From positions 1-13,596 of the forward strand of contig CAJTOO010000049.1 of assembly GCA_910577735.1 (NCBI GenBank): a DNA stretch of 13,596 nucleotides, given 5' to 3'. This stretch comes from an uncultured Lachnospiraceae bacterium (lineage in GTDB: Bacteria; Bacillota; Clostridia; Lachnospirales; Lachnospiraceae). Numbering within the stretch: the first letter of the stretch is position 1; each line of letters opens with the position of its first letter. The translations under genes and the position numbers were made by a program. Shown here one piece after another: positions 6,166 through 13,245 of the stretch. The notes beneath the pieces were generated by a model. The model had not been told where the DNA came from. It worked only from the letters and a program-made list of their open reading frames with translations, and did not search any database.

Positions 6166-7548
6166 ATGAACACAACAGGAACAATGACTCGCGAAGAACG
6201 CATGGCCACGCAGTCTATCGGCAGGCTGATGGTGAGTATGACTCTGCCGTCAATCTTTGCGCAGATTATCAATATTTTATACAGTATCATTGACAGAATC
6301 TATATAGGACATATGGAAGGGGTGGGAGCCAATGCCCTGACAGGCGTGGGGGTCACCTTCTGTATTACGGTGTTTATCTCCGCCTTCTCGGGGTTTGTCA
6401 ACAGCGGTGCTGCACCTCTTGCGGCAATCTGGCTGGGGAAGCAGGACCGGGATCACGCGGAAAAGATATTGGGCAACAGCGTCAGCTTTCTGGTATTGTG
6501 TACGGTGGTGCTGATGGCTGTATTCTATCTATTCCAGAAGCCTCTGCTTTATCAGTTCGGGGCCAGCGATGCTACCATCGGATATGCGATGGACTATCTG
6601 ACGATTTATCTGGCGGGCACTCTCTTTGTGGAGATAGCGCTGGGGCTGAATGCTTTTATCATCTGTCAGAGTCAGCCGAGAACAGCAATGTATTCGGTGC
6701 TGATCGGGGCAGTGGCCAACATTATTTTAGACCCCATATTTATCTTTGGTTTCCAAATGGGGGTGAAAGGTGCGGCTATTGCCACTGTGATTTCCCAGGC
6801 GCTCAGTGCTGTCTGGGTCATGGCCTTTTTGATGGGAAAGAAATCTTCCTTAAAGATTCGGGCGAAGTTCTTAAAACCGGATGTGGGGATACTGATCAGC
6901 ATCTTTTCCCTTGGGATATCGCCCTTTATCATGCGCGCCACGGAAAGCTTTATCAGCATCGTGTTAAACCACGGCCTGCAGGCTTACGGTGGAGATCTGC
7001 ATGTGGGTGCGCTCACCATCATGCAGAGTGTGATGCAGCTTTTCTCTGCACCTATCGGGGGCTTTACCCAGGGAATGACGCCGATCATCAGCTATAACTA
7101 TGGAGCGGGCAATTTTGCAAGAGTCAGACAATTGTACCGTTGGATGATTGGGCTGTGCTTTGGATTTATGCTCGTAACCACCGCTACCACCATGATTTTT
7201 CCGGGATTTTACGCAGGTTTCTTCACCAACGAGACACAGCTGATTGAGCTTGTGGAACGGGTGATGCCCATCTTTATGGCAGGCATGATGGTATTTGGAC
7301 TGCAAAATGGTATTCAGCCTACTTTCCTGGCGCTTGGACAGGCTAAGATTTCGCTCTTTATAGCGGTACTGAGGAAGATTATCCTGTTGATTCCATTGGC
7401 GATTATTCTGCCGCATTTTATGGGAGTCATGGGAGTTTATTATGCAGAACCCATTTCTGATATCCTGTCAGCGACAACAGCCAGTATTCTGTTCGCTTTA
7501 AATATACGCAAGATTTTATCCAAAGAAGCGCTGGAGAAGATCAGGTGA
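6166..7548 (+). CDS. MATE family efflux transporter (second copy, distinct subtype)
   Basis: A 460-residue polytopic membrane protein. It shares MATE landmarks with the gene at 2153 but is clearly diverged. These are LMVSMTLPSIFAQIINILYS and IIDRIYIGHM (about 21-50), NIILDPIFIFG (185-195), FTQGMTPIISYNYGAG (300-315) and a second-half GLQNGIQPTFLALGQAK. The role is drug or metabolite export driven by Na+ or H+; the substrate is unknown. The ATG at 6166 is preceded by AAAAGGGAAC about 12 bases away. A much better AGGAGG (6122-6127) sits further up and serves only a four-codon frame, so initiation may be coupled or inefficient. It is divergent from the lipase gene across a 269-base gap. No terminator of its own is evident after 7548; the next regulated unit starts at 7631. 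Confidence 0.92.
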   Translation: MNTTGTMTREERMATQSIGRLMVSMTLPSIFAQIINILYSIIDRIYIGHMEGVGANALTGVGVTFCITVFISAFSGFVNSGAAPLAAIWLGKQDRDHAEKILGNSVSFLVLCTVVLMAVFYLFQKPLLYQFGASDATIGYAMDYLTIYLAGTLFVEIALGLNAFIICQSQPRTAMYSVLIGAVANIILDPIFIFGFQMGVKGAAIATVISQALSAVWVMAFLMGKKSSLKIRAKFLKPDVGILISIFSLGISPFIMRATESFISIVLNHGLQAYGGDLHVGALTIMQSVMQLFSAPIGGFTQGMTPIISYNYGAGNFARVRQLYRWMIGLCFGFMLVTTATTMIFPGFYAGFFTNETQLIELVERVMPIFMAGMMVFGLQNGIQPTFLALGQAKISLFIAVLRKIILLIPLAIILPHFMGVMGVYYAEPISDILSATTASILFALNIRKILSKEALEKIR

Positions 7549-7630
7549 GAGTCGGGTTGGGGACTATGCTGTGGTGAATCCCAGGTGAGATGTTGTGCAA
7601 TGGCATATGGCAGGAGATTTGATATATATC

Positions 7631-7660
7631 TTGACAGTGCAACGGTTTGTGTGGTACATT
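7631..7660 (+). promoter_or_regulatory. Promoter of the riboswitch-antiporter transcript
   Basis: TTGACA (7631-7636, consensus), an 18-base spacer, TACATT (7655-7660). It places the transcription start just ahead of the aptamer-like sequence. Confidence 0.65.
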
Positions 7661-7798
7661 AGTCCCAAGTTAAGAGGGAGTAGTTATCCTGTGTAAGCAA
7701 CATACCCTGGCAAATGCCATGTTTACACGCTTTCTAAATAGGGAAAGATAGAAAGAACGAGACTTTTAGCATAATCAAAATGCTGAGGGTCTCTTTTT
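7661..7798 (+). promoter_or_regulatory. Probable yybP-ykoY (manganese) riboswitch
   Basis: The leader shows, in order, sequence pieces that I recall as conserved in the yybP-ykoY class: AGAGGGAGTAG (7673-7683), GCAACATACC (7698-7707) and AACGAGAC (7756-7763). Helices between them include GTGTAA with TTACAC enclosing TGGC-AAAT-GCCA, and CTTTCTA (7730-7736) with TAGAAAG (7749-7755). The last conserved box, ACGAGAC, is also the first strand of an intrinsic terminator, so aptamer closure and terminator would compete. That is expected of a ligand-induced ON switch. The class senses Mn2+ and usually controls metal exporters, which fits the CaCA antiporter that follows. The boxes and stems are seen; the class assignment rests on memory of the consensus, and the P1 pairing is not fully resolved by eye. 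A different metal-sensing leader is the main alternative. Confidence 0.72.
7759..7798 (+). terminator. Terminator of the riboswitch expression platform
   Basis: GAGAC-TTTT-AGCAT (7759-7772) pairs with ATGCT-GAGG-GTCTC (7780-7793) as an unbroken 14-bp stem, counting three G-U pairs, around a 7-base loop. TTTTT (7794-7798) follows. The antiporter start codon is 85 bases further on. Confidence 0.85.
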
Positions 7799-7883
7799 GT
7801 GTATTCATAATTGCAGTGACGATTTCTTGTCATCTGGAAAGATGTACACACGAAAAAGAGATCTTCGGGGAACGGAGGATGTT

Positions 7884-8828
7884 ATGGAAGTTGTAATGCA
7901 GTTGGGATTGTTGGCAGTGGGATTTGTGTTGTTGGTGAAAGGGGCGGACTGGTTCGTGGAAGGTGCCAGTAAGGTGGCGGAAAAATTCGGGATTCCTCAG
8001 CTGGTTATCGGGCTGACGATTGTGGCCATGGGCACTTCTTTGCCCGAGGCAGCAGTCAGCATATCGGCAGCCCTCAAAGGAAGTGCGGAGATTACAATCG
8101 GGAATATTGTGGGAAGTAATATTATGAATATTCTTTTGATTCTGGGAATCACCGCGGTGATCAAACCCATAGCGGTGCAGAGGTCTACGGTGAGATATGA
8201 GATTCCCTTTGTGATTCTGGTGTCGGCGCTGCTCATGGGAATTGGGTATACAGATAATATTGTAGGCCGCGTGGACGGTATCATTCTGTGGGTGCTTATG
8301 CTTTGTTATCTGGGATATTTGTTAGTGATGTCAAAGAAAGGGATGGCTTTGCTGCAAGAGGATAGTCCGGCGTCAGACAAGCCTGTGCCTGTCTGGAAAA
8401 TGCTGGTGCTTATTGTGCTTGGCGGGGTGATGATTGTGATCGGTTCTGACGTGGCGGTGGATGCTGCTACAGACCTTGCCAGAATCTTTGGCATGAGTGA
8501 GAGGCTGATCGGGCTGACGATTGTGGCCTTCGGCACTTCTTTGCCTGAGCTTGTGACAAGTGTAACAGCGGCCATCAAGGGCAAGGCGGATATCGCAGTG
8601 GGTAATATCGTGGGCAGTAATATCTTCAATATCCTTTTTGTGGTGGGAACCTCGGCCTTGATCACACCGGTGGCGTACGTGTCAGATTTCTTCGTGGACA
8701 GTGTGATGTGTATTGCCGCTGCTGTGCTGTTACTGGTGTGTGTGTTCAGGAAGGAGCAGCTGGGGCGCGCAGGCGGGCTGATCATGCTGCTTGGCTATGG
8801 AGGATATTTTATGTATTTGATGCGGTAG
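7884..8828 (+). CDS. Calcium/sodium antiporter, CaCA family (YrbG-type); possible Mn2+ exporter
   Basis: A 314-residue membrane protein made of two homologous halves, each with about five helices. Both alpha repeats are intact: GTSLPEAAVSISAALKG with GNIVGSNIMNILLILG (about 50-88), and GTSLPELVTSVTAAIKG with GNIVGSNIFNILFVVG (about 217-255). Glu55 and Glu222 are the ion-binding acids of the family. A charged loop (about 150-170) separates the halves. The ATG at 7884 is chosen because GGAGG ends five bases before it and the hydrophobic protein begins there; upstream in-frame codons run back into the terminator. Members exchange Ca2+ for Na+ or H+ across the cytoplasmic membrane. Control by a manganese-type riboswitch suggests that this one may instead, or also, export Mn2+. 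That specificity is inference. Confidence 0.9.
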   Translation: MEVVMQLGLLAVGFVLLVKGADWFVEGASKVAEKFGIPQLVIGLTIVAMGTSLPEAAVSISAALKGSAEITIGNIVGSNIMNILLILGITAVIKPIAVQRSTVRYEIPFVILVSALLMGIGYTDNIVGRVDGIILWVLMLCYLGYLLVMSKKGMALLQEDSPASDKPVPVWKMLVLIVLGGVMIVIGSDVAVDAATDLARIFGMSERLIGLTIVAFGTSLPELVTSVTAAIKGKADIAVGNIVGSNIFNILFVVGTSALITPVAYVSDFFVDSVMCIAAAVLLLVCVFRKEQLGRAGGLIMLLGYGGYFMYLMR

Positions 8829-8862
8829 ATTGGTAACTGCACAATACAGCTCGTATCATGAG

Positions 8863-8900
8863 TGGTCTGTAGACCAAACCTGAAAAATTCCTGAAAAATT
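8863..8900 (+). repeat. Palindrome followed by a perfect 11-bp tandem repeat
   Basis: TGGTCT-GT-AGACCA (8863-8876) is a 6-bp-arm palindrome with a 2-base centre. Two bases later CCTGAAAAATT occurs twice in direct tandem (8879-8889 and 8890-8900), one DNA turn apart. No T-run follows the palindrome, so it is a poor terminator for the antiporter gene. The set more resembles operator sites ahead of the kinase operon, but no known regulator is recognised. Confidence 0.5.
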
Positions 8901-8919
8901 ATGTAAACTATCCGCGCAA

Positions 8920-8949
8920 AGTATACCATAAAAAATGCGATGTATACCC
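8920..8949 (+). promoter_or_regulatory. Putative LytTR regulator binding site (two direct repeats)
   Basis: AGTATACCA (8920-8928) and TGTATACCC (8941-8949) share the core GTATACC. They are 21 bp apart start to start, leaving a 12-bp gap between 9-bp elements. That is the spacing known for LytTR-domain regulators such as AgrA. The pair lies about 45 bases ahead of the operon that encodes a LytTR regulator, suggesting autoregulation. I could not identify a convincing -35/-10 pair here, as is common for activator-dependent promoters. Confidence 0.5.
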
Positions 8950-8990
8950 AGCGGGATGTTAAGTGAATTTTATTGTAGTAAGATAAGGCC

Positions 8991-10331
8991 ATGAATGCAT
9001 TGATTACGAACATTATCAATAATCTGATTCATGGCCTGTGGTTTTACAGCCTTGTTCTGGAACCGAAACACAGTCACAAGAAGACAATGGGAATCTCGGC
9101 GGGGGCAGCAGTAGTGTCTCAGGCAGTCATGATGGTTCTTTTTATGTGGATGTACAGACCGACATTGCCATTTTGGGGATCCATCTCTGCGAAGATGCTC
9201 TATTTTTGTGGCTATTGTGTGACAGCGCTTATTTTTGGTGTGGCTTTTGTATTCTTGATGTCAGCTTCTGAGCCGGTGAAATCATTGTTTGTGCTGTCTG
9301 CTTATTGCAGTTTCTGGACGGTTATTTATCTGGTGATTTCCATTGTCACGAATACCTTTGCCGGTGCAGGAAATCTGGCTGTCTGGGGGCTTCGTTTGGG
9401 ACTGAATCTGCCGCTTCTGGTTATTTTTCAAAAATATTTTAAGAAAAAGATGCAGCGCATGTACAAAGAGATACAGATTGGTTATGGAACAGTGGCGGTA
9501 GTCTCTGTTTTTGCTTTTCTCGTTATGACGATTGTGATTTTCTATAACGAGAAAGCGGAGCGGCATGATTGGCTATACATAGCTATGATTCTTTCTACAG
9601 GCAGTATGATGGTGATCATACATGTGCTGCTTTTGCGTTTTATTGCTCAGGCAGGTTATGCCGATCGGCTAAAACAGATGCAGCTTCATGAAAAATACCT
9701 GCAGGCGCAGATCAGTTCCTATGAGCAGATGGAACAAAACGCCAGGCAGACGAGGCATGATATCAGACATCATCATATGGTGGTGGCAGAGTATGCCAGA
9801 GAGAAGGATTATCAGGGCATTTTATCTTATCTTCAGGAATACGAGAGGCTGGAGACGGAGAAATATACAGGTGCTTATTGCAAAAATTCTGTGGTCAATA
9901 ATGTACTGTGTACTTATATAGGCAAGGCAAGACGGAATGGAACAGAGGTAAGCAGTGATATCCGTCTGGGTGATACGGGAGAAATTTCCAATTATGATCT
10001 GGTAACGATTCTTGCCAATATCCTGGAAAATGCGGTCAATGCCTGTGACAGGGAAGAGGGAAAGTGTAAGATGGAAGTTTCTCTGCGCCAGAAAGGGAGT
10101 AAGCTTATTTTCATATGCAAAAACACCTGTACTGGAAAAGTGAAATTTGAGGATGGAATTCCGTGCAGTCAGGAGCGTGTCAGCGTAGGAATCAGCAGTG
10201 TCCGGTGCTGCGTCGACAAATATGATGGTTCAGTCAACTTTTCTGCAGCCAATGGGATGTTTACCTGTCAGGTAATCCTGAATAGCACCGGAAATAAAAA
10301 TAAAGTAGATAGGGGGAAGAATTCATGCTAG
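8991..10331 (+). CDS. Membrane sensor histidine kinase, HPK10/GHKL type (AgrC-like)
   Basis: A 446-residue protein. Residues 1 to about 218 contain six or seven hydrophobic helices and form the sensor. A coiled-coil-like stretch (about 226-252) leads to the H-box RQTRHDIRHHH with His256 as phosphoacceptor. NSVVNNVL (299-306) precedes the ATP-binding domain, whose N-box is DLVTILANILENAVNAC (336-352) and whose later part holds the family's CKNTC (376-380). The glycine box is reduced: SVGISSV (398-404) keeps one glycine of the usual GxG. The architecture matches kinases that sense peptides and pair with LytTR regulators, but no agrB or agrD is near and the ligand is unknown. The start at 8991 has only a weak AAGG close by. 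The end overlaps the next gene by 7 bases, implying translational coupling. Confidence 0.9.
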   Translation: MNALITNIINNLIHGLWFYSLVLEPKHSHKKTMGISAGAAVVSQAVMMVLFMWMYRPTLPFWGSISAKMLYFCGYCVTALIFGVAFVFLMSASEPVKSLFVLSAYCSFWTVIYLVISIVTNTFAGAGNLAVWGLRLGLNLPLLVIFQKYFKKKMQRMYKEIQIGYGTVAVVSVFAFLVMTIVIFYNEKAERHDWLYIAMILSTGSMMVIIHVLLLRFIAQAGYADRLKQMQLHEKYLQAQISSYEQMEQNARQTRHDIRHHHMVVAEYAREKDYQGILSYLQEYERLETEKYTGAYCKNSVVNNVLCTYIGKARRNGTEVSSDIRLGDTGEISNYDLVTILANILENAVNACDREEGKCKMEVSLRQKGSKLIFICKNTCTGKVKFEDGIPCSQERVSVGISSVRCCVDKYDGSVNFSAANGMFTCQVILNSTGNKNKVDRGKNSC

Positions 10332-11536
10332 GCGGTTCCGTGATGATAGCGTCTGCTCGGATGGTGGTGAGTATCGGGGGAACGATGCTGCTTTTTTTCT
10401 TGATGAGTGAGTCAAGATTTGGGAGAAAGAAGACGGTGGTCAGATGTATGTGCTTTTATGTGCTGCTGATTGTCCTGACCTGCATCTGGTATGGCTTTTC
10501 CCAGGAGATTTTTGCGCGCATGGGGGCGCTTGTAACCTATCTGTGTTTCAGCGTCTTTGCCGTCTGGATCAGCCGGGACTCAGTTTATGTATCCCTGTAT
10601 AAACTGGCGCTCGTTTTCTATCTTTTGTCAGCATTTATGGTCGGAGGCATTGAAGTTTCAGTTCTCTTTTTTGAGAAAAATGTCTGGGCAGATATCATTG
10701 CACGCGTCGTACTGTTGGGATTGATTGCTCTGTTCATAGATAAAAAGGTGAAAAGTTCCATCCGGGGCTTTTCCGATTATGTGGAAAATGAACTGGATCG
10801 GTTCAGTGTGGCAGTCATGATGCTGAGCCTCTTTTTGGGAATTGGATTTATTCTCAATCCAACCATTCATGATCAGACACCTTACCGGTTGTTTCAGATT
10901 GCTATCAACTTTTTTCTGACAGGCATTCTGCAGGTTCTGGTGTTTCGGCTTTATCTGCATATCGGCAGGGAAAAGCAGTATATGCAGGAAAATCAGCTTA
11001 TGGAGATGAACCATCGCCTGTTGGAACGCAACCTGGAGCTGCTTGGGCCTTCCGTGGAGGAGGATGTTACCAAGAAAATCTGTGAAAATGCCGCTGTCAA
11101 CAGAATACTGACGGCTTACGCAGAACAGGCCAGGAAAGAGCAGATTGAGGTAAAGCTGGATGTGGAATTGGAAAAAGAAGCGGGCATTCCCAATATTGAT
11201 CTGATCACCATACTGGCAAATGCCTGGGAGAATGCCCTGTTTGGCTGTGCAGAGGCAAGAAAAGAAGACAGTGAGCGTGCGTGCATAATCCACCTGTCGA
11301 TTCGGAAAAAGAAGAACAAGCTGGCCATCTATTGCAGCAATACCTGTAAGATGGAAGCCGGAGTTGAAAAGGGACTGCCAAGACCTGAGGATTCAGGTGG
11401 TCTCGGTGCAGTGAGCATTGTCAAGACGGTGGAGAAATTTGACGGAGAATACGATTTTAAAAACAATCATGGTATGTTTATCTTTCGTCTGGTGGTGAAT
11501 GTATTGCCTGACCAGGATGTTTCAGCGATGGTTTGA
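10325..11536 (+). CDS. Membrane kinase-like protein lacking the phosphoacceptor H-box
   Basis: A 403-residue relative of the preceding kinase with about seven hydrophobic helices (near 9-28, 43-60, 64-82, 92-115, 122-139, 160-178, 190-211). It shares a coiled-coil-like stretch (MQENQLMEMNHRLLERNLEL), ENAAVNRILTAYAEQA (254-269) and a GHKL ATP-binding domain. That domain has DLITILANAWENALFGC (292-308), CSNTC (337-341) and an intact glycine box, GLGAVSI (359-365). Between the coiled coil and ENAAVNRIL, where the upstream kinase has its RHDIRHHH helix pair, only about 15 residues remain (GPSVEEDVTKKIC). No His-Asp pair exists, so about 45 residues including the phosphoacceptor are gone. The reading frame is intact and GGGGAAG precedes the ATG, so it looks like a maintained pseudokinase or trans-acting partner rather than a broken gene. 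It ends 14 bases before the regulator gene. The partner role is inference. Confidence 0.85.
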   Translation: MLGGSVMIASARMVVSIGGTMLLFFLMSESRFGRKKTVVRCMCFYVLLIVLTCIWYGFSQEIFARMGALVTYLCFSVFAVWISRDSVYVSLYKLALVFYLLSAFMVGGIEVSVLFFEKNVWADIIARVVLLGLIALFIDKKVKSSIRGFSDYVENELDRFSVAVMMLSLFLGIGFILNPTIHDQTPYRLFQIAINFFLTGILQVLVFRLYLHIGREKQYMQENQLMEMNHRLLERNLELLGPSVEEDVTKKICENAAVNRILTAYAEQARKEQIEVKLDVELEKEAGIPNIDLITILANAWENALFGCAEARKEDSERACIIHLSIRKKKNKLAIYCSNTCKMEAGVEKGLPRPEDSGGLGAVSIVKTVEKFDGEYDFKNNHGMFIFRLVVNVLPDQDVSAMV

Positions 11537-11550
11537 CAGGAGAAGAGTCC

Positions 11551-12276
11551 ATGTATCTGATTGCGCTCTGTGATGATGAAGTAGAACAACTGCATAAGAC
11601 GGAACAAATATTTACACAATACAGGGCACACCATCTGACAGAGGATTTCCGGATAGAACGCTTTGAGAATGCCGGGGCGTTGCTTGAGATGATTGAAAAA
11701 CAGGGGTATCTGCCCGACCTGATCATGATGGATATTTATATGCCGGATCAGCTGGGGATTGAGGCTGCAAGAGAGCTTCGACGTATGGGAAACCGCAGCC
11801 GCATTGTGTTTCTGACAACCTCTAAGGATTTTGCCCTTGACGCCTACGAGGTGGAAGCGTCACAATACCTGATAAAACCCCTTTCCAGTAAGACACTGTT
11901 TCCGCTTCTGGACAGATTTCTCGAGGAGATAGGAGAGGAGCGCAGAAAATACATACTGATACGTATTGAGGGTAAAGTACAGCGGATTGCGGTAGATGAT
12001 ATCGTATATTGTGAAGCGCAGGGCAAAACTCAATGTCTGCATTTTGCGAATGGAACCCAGTGTATGCTGCGTATTACCATGGCTAAGATTGCACAGATGC
12101 TGTCTCCCTATCCTGAGTTTATGAGGGTGGGAATTGCCTATCTTGTCAATATGGAACATATAGAGTGTATCAGCAAGCTGGAAATCCAGATGGATACCGG
12201 CAGAAAGATTTATCCGCCCAGAGGGGCTTACCAGGCGGTGCGGGAGAAATATTTTGCCTATTACTGCGGCGAATGA
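11551..12276 (+). CDS. LytTR-family response regulator
   Basis: A 241-residue protein. Residues 1 to about 125 form a receiver domain with the acidic pair Asp8/Asp9 (ALCDDE), phosphoacceptor Asp61 (LIMMDIYMPD), Thr89/Thr90 (VFLTTSKDFAL) and Lys109 (YLIKPL). Residues about 134-237 form a LytTR DNA-binding domain with the usual sequence course: KYILIRIEGKVQRIAVDDIVYCEAQGK, then PEFMRVGIAYLVNMEHIECI, then a strand-rich end with GAYQAVREKYFAYY. The ATG at 11551 has AGGAG eight bases upstream; an in-frame TTG at 11533 overlaps the previous stop and is less likely. It should be phosphorylated through the two upstream kinase-like proteins and bind paired direct repeats. Candidate sites lie at 8920-8949. 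It is the last gene before the shared terminator at 12339. Confidence 0.92.
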   Translation: MYLIALCDDEVEQLHKTEQIFTQYRAHHLTEDFRIERFENAGALLEMIEKQGYLPDLIMMDIYMPDQLGIEAARELRRMGNRSRIVFLTTSKDFALDAYEVEASQYLIKPLSSKTLFPLLDRFLEEIGEERRKYILIRIEGKVQRIAVDDIVYCEAQGKTQCLHFANGTQCMLRITMAKIAQMLSPYPEFMRVGIAYLVNMEHIECISKLEIQMDTGRKIYPPRGAYQAVREKYFAYYCGE

Positions 12277-12334
12277 AAGGGGCGAAGCTTGAGTGCGGAA
12301 TTGGCTTTGCAAACGTGGGATGAGCGGAAAATTC

Positions 12335-12378
12335 AAAAAAAGAAAGAGTTGACTGCGCTAGTCAACTCTTTCTTTACC
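12335..12378. terminator. Bidirectional terminator shared by the kinase operon and the DegV gene
   Basis: AAAGAAAGAGTTGACT (12339-12354) and AGTCAACTCTTTCTTT (12360-12375) form a perfect 16-bp stem with a 5-base loop. On the minus strand seven T follow, a strong U-tract for the DegV transcript. On the plus strand only the TTTCTTT of the stem itself ends the run, so it is weaker there. The DegV stop codon (12358-12360) lies in the loop and the first stem position beyond it, and one stem half is DegV coding sequence. Confidence 0.85.
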
Positions 12379-13245
12379 CCAGAAGAATACGGCTACAGTG
12401 CCAGGGCCTGTGTGGGCGCCGATGGTAGTGCCGATATTGTTGATGAGGACTCTGCCGTCCAGGCGGGGGAACCGTTCTTCGATCAGCTCAGCCACAGCCT
12501 TTGCATCTTCGTAACAGGCTGATTGGGAAATATAGCATTTGCCGTCGTATGCGCGGCCCTCTTCCAGGCATTCCTCCATTTTATCGACTATGGTATGAAT
12601 GACTTTGCGCTTGGTGCGTATCTTATAACGGGGAATCAACCTTCCCTGATGATCCACATTCAGAAGCGGGCAGATATTCAGCATACCGCCGATAAATCCG
12701 GAAGCCTTGGAGATACGGCCGCCCCGGATATAGAAGGTCAGATCGGTGGAGAAGAACCAGTGGTTGAGCTTCAGGCGGTTCTCCATAGCCCATTGATAAA
12801 GGTCGTCCACAGACAGTCCCTCGTCGCGCAGATCTGCCAGCCGGTCCATCAAAAGGCCATAACCGGAAGAGGCAGCAAGGGAATCAACAATATAAATCTT
12901 TCTGTTCGGATACTGTTCTTCCAGATTGCTCTTAGCGGTCATAGCGGAATTGGTAACGCCGGAAATGCCGGAAGATAAACTCAGGTGCAGAATATCCTTG
13001 CCCTCTTTCAGAAAAGGCTCAAAATATTCTGTAAATTCTGCTGCGTTTATCTGTGAGGTCTTGGTGTCTGCTCCATCTGCCATTGCCTGATAAAACTGGT
13101 CGAAAGGCATGGATTTCCCGAGATCGTCACTATACTGCACGCCGTCCAGTTCATAGTGAAAACAAATGTAGGAGATGTTTCTCTTTCTGAAATGTTCTGC
13201 CGAAAGATCTGCGGTGGAACAGCAGCTGATGATATATTCGCTCAT
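12358..13245 (-). CDS. DegV family fatty-acid-binding protein (FakB-like)
   Basis: A 295-residue protein, slightly over the usual 280. It starts with the strand-and-loop ISCCSTADLS (5-15), carries TKTSQINAAEF (61-71), then HLSLSSGISGVTNSA (87-101), IVDSLAASSGYG (119-130), YIRGGRISK (172-180) and IGAHTGPGTVAVFFWG (275-290). Thr63, Ser95, Arg174 and His278 match positions that hold the fatty-acid carboxylate in FakB proteins. Family members bind fatty acids and present them to the kinase FakA for acyl-phosphate formation and phospholipid synthesis. No FakA/DAK gene is in this window, so it is an orphan here. AAAGGAG five bases before the ATG supports the start. Its last five codons and stop are part of the terminator stem-loop shared with the convergent kinase operon. 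Confidence 0.93.
   Translation of the reverse strand: MSEYIISCCSTADLSAEHFRKRNISYICFHYELDGVQYSDDLGKSMPFDQFYQAMADGADTKTSQINAAEFTEYFEPFLKEGKDILHLSLSSGISGVTNSAMTAKSNLEEQYPNRKIYIVDSLAASSGYGLLMDRLADLRDEGLSVDDLYQWAMENRLKLNHWFFSTDLTFYIRGGRISKASGFIGGMLNICPLLNVDHQGRLIPRYKIRTKRKVIHTIVDKMEECLEEGRAYDGKCYISQSACYEDAKAVAELIEERFPRLDGRVLINNIGTTIGAHTGPGTVAVFFWGKERVD

Noticed and set aside
6498..7097. A 199-codon plus-strand frame inside the second MATE gene
   Set aside because: Frame shadow with Cys/Gly/His-rich composition; the MATE frame is unambiguous.
8935..8994. A 19-codon frame whose stop overlaps the first kinase ATG
   Set aside because: No ribosome binding site, and it lies across the putative regulator repeat; probably chance.
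12289..12978. Plus-strand frames opposite DegV, one starting at a TTG after a GAAAGGGG
   Set aside because: They read through the strong terminator and lie antisense to a clear DegV gene.
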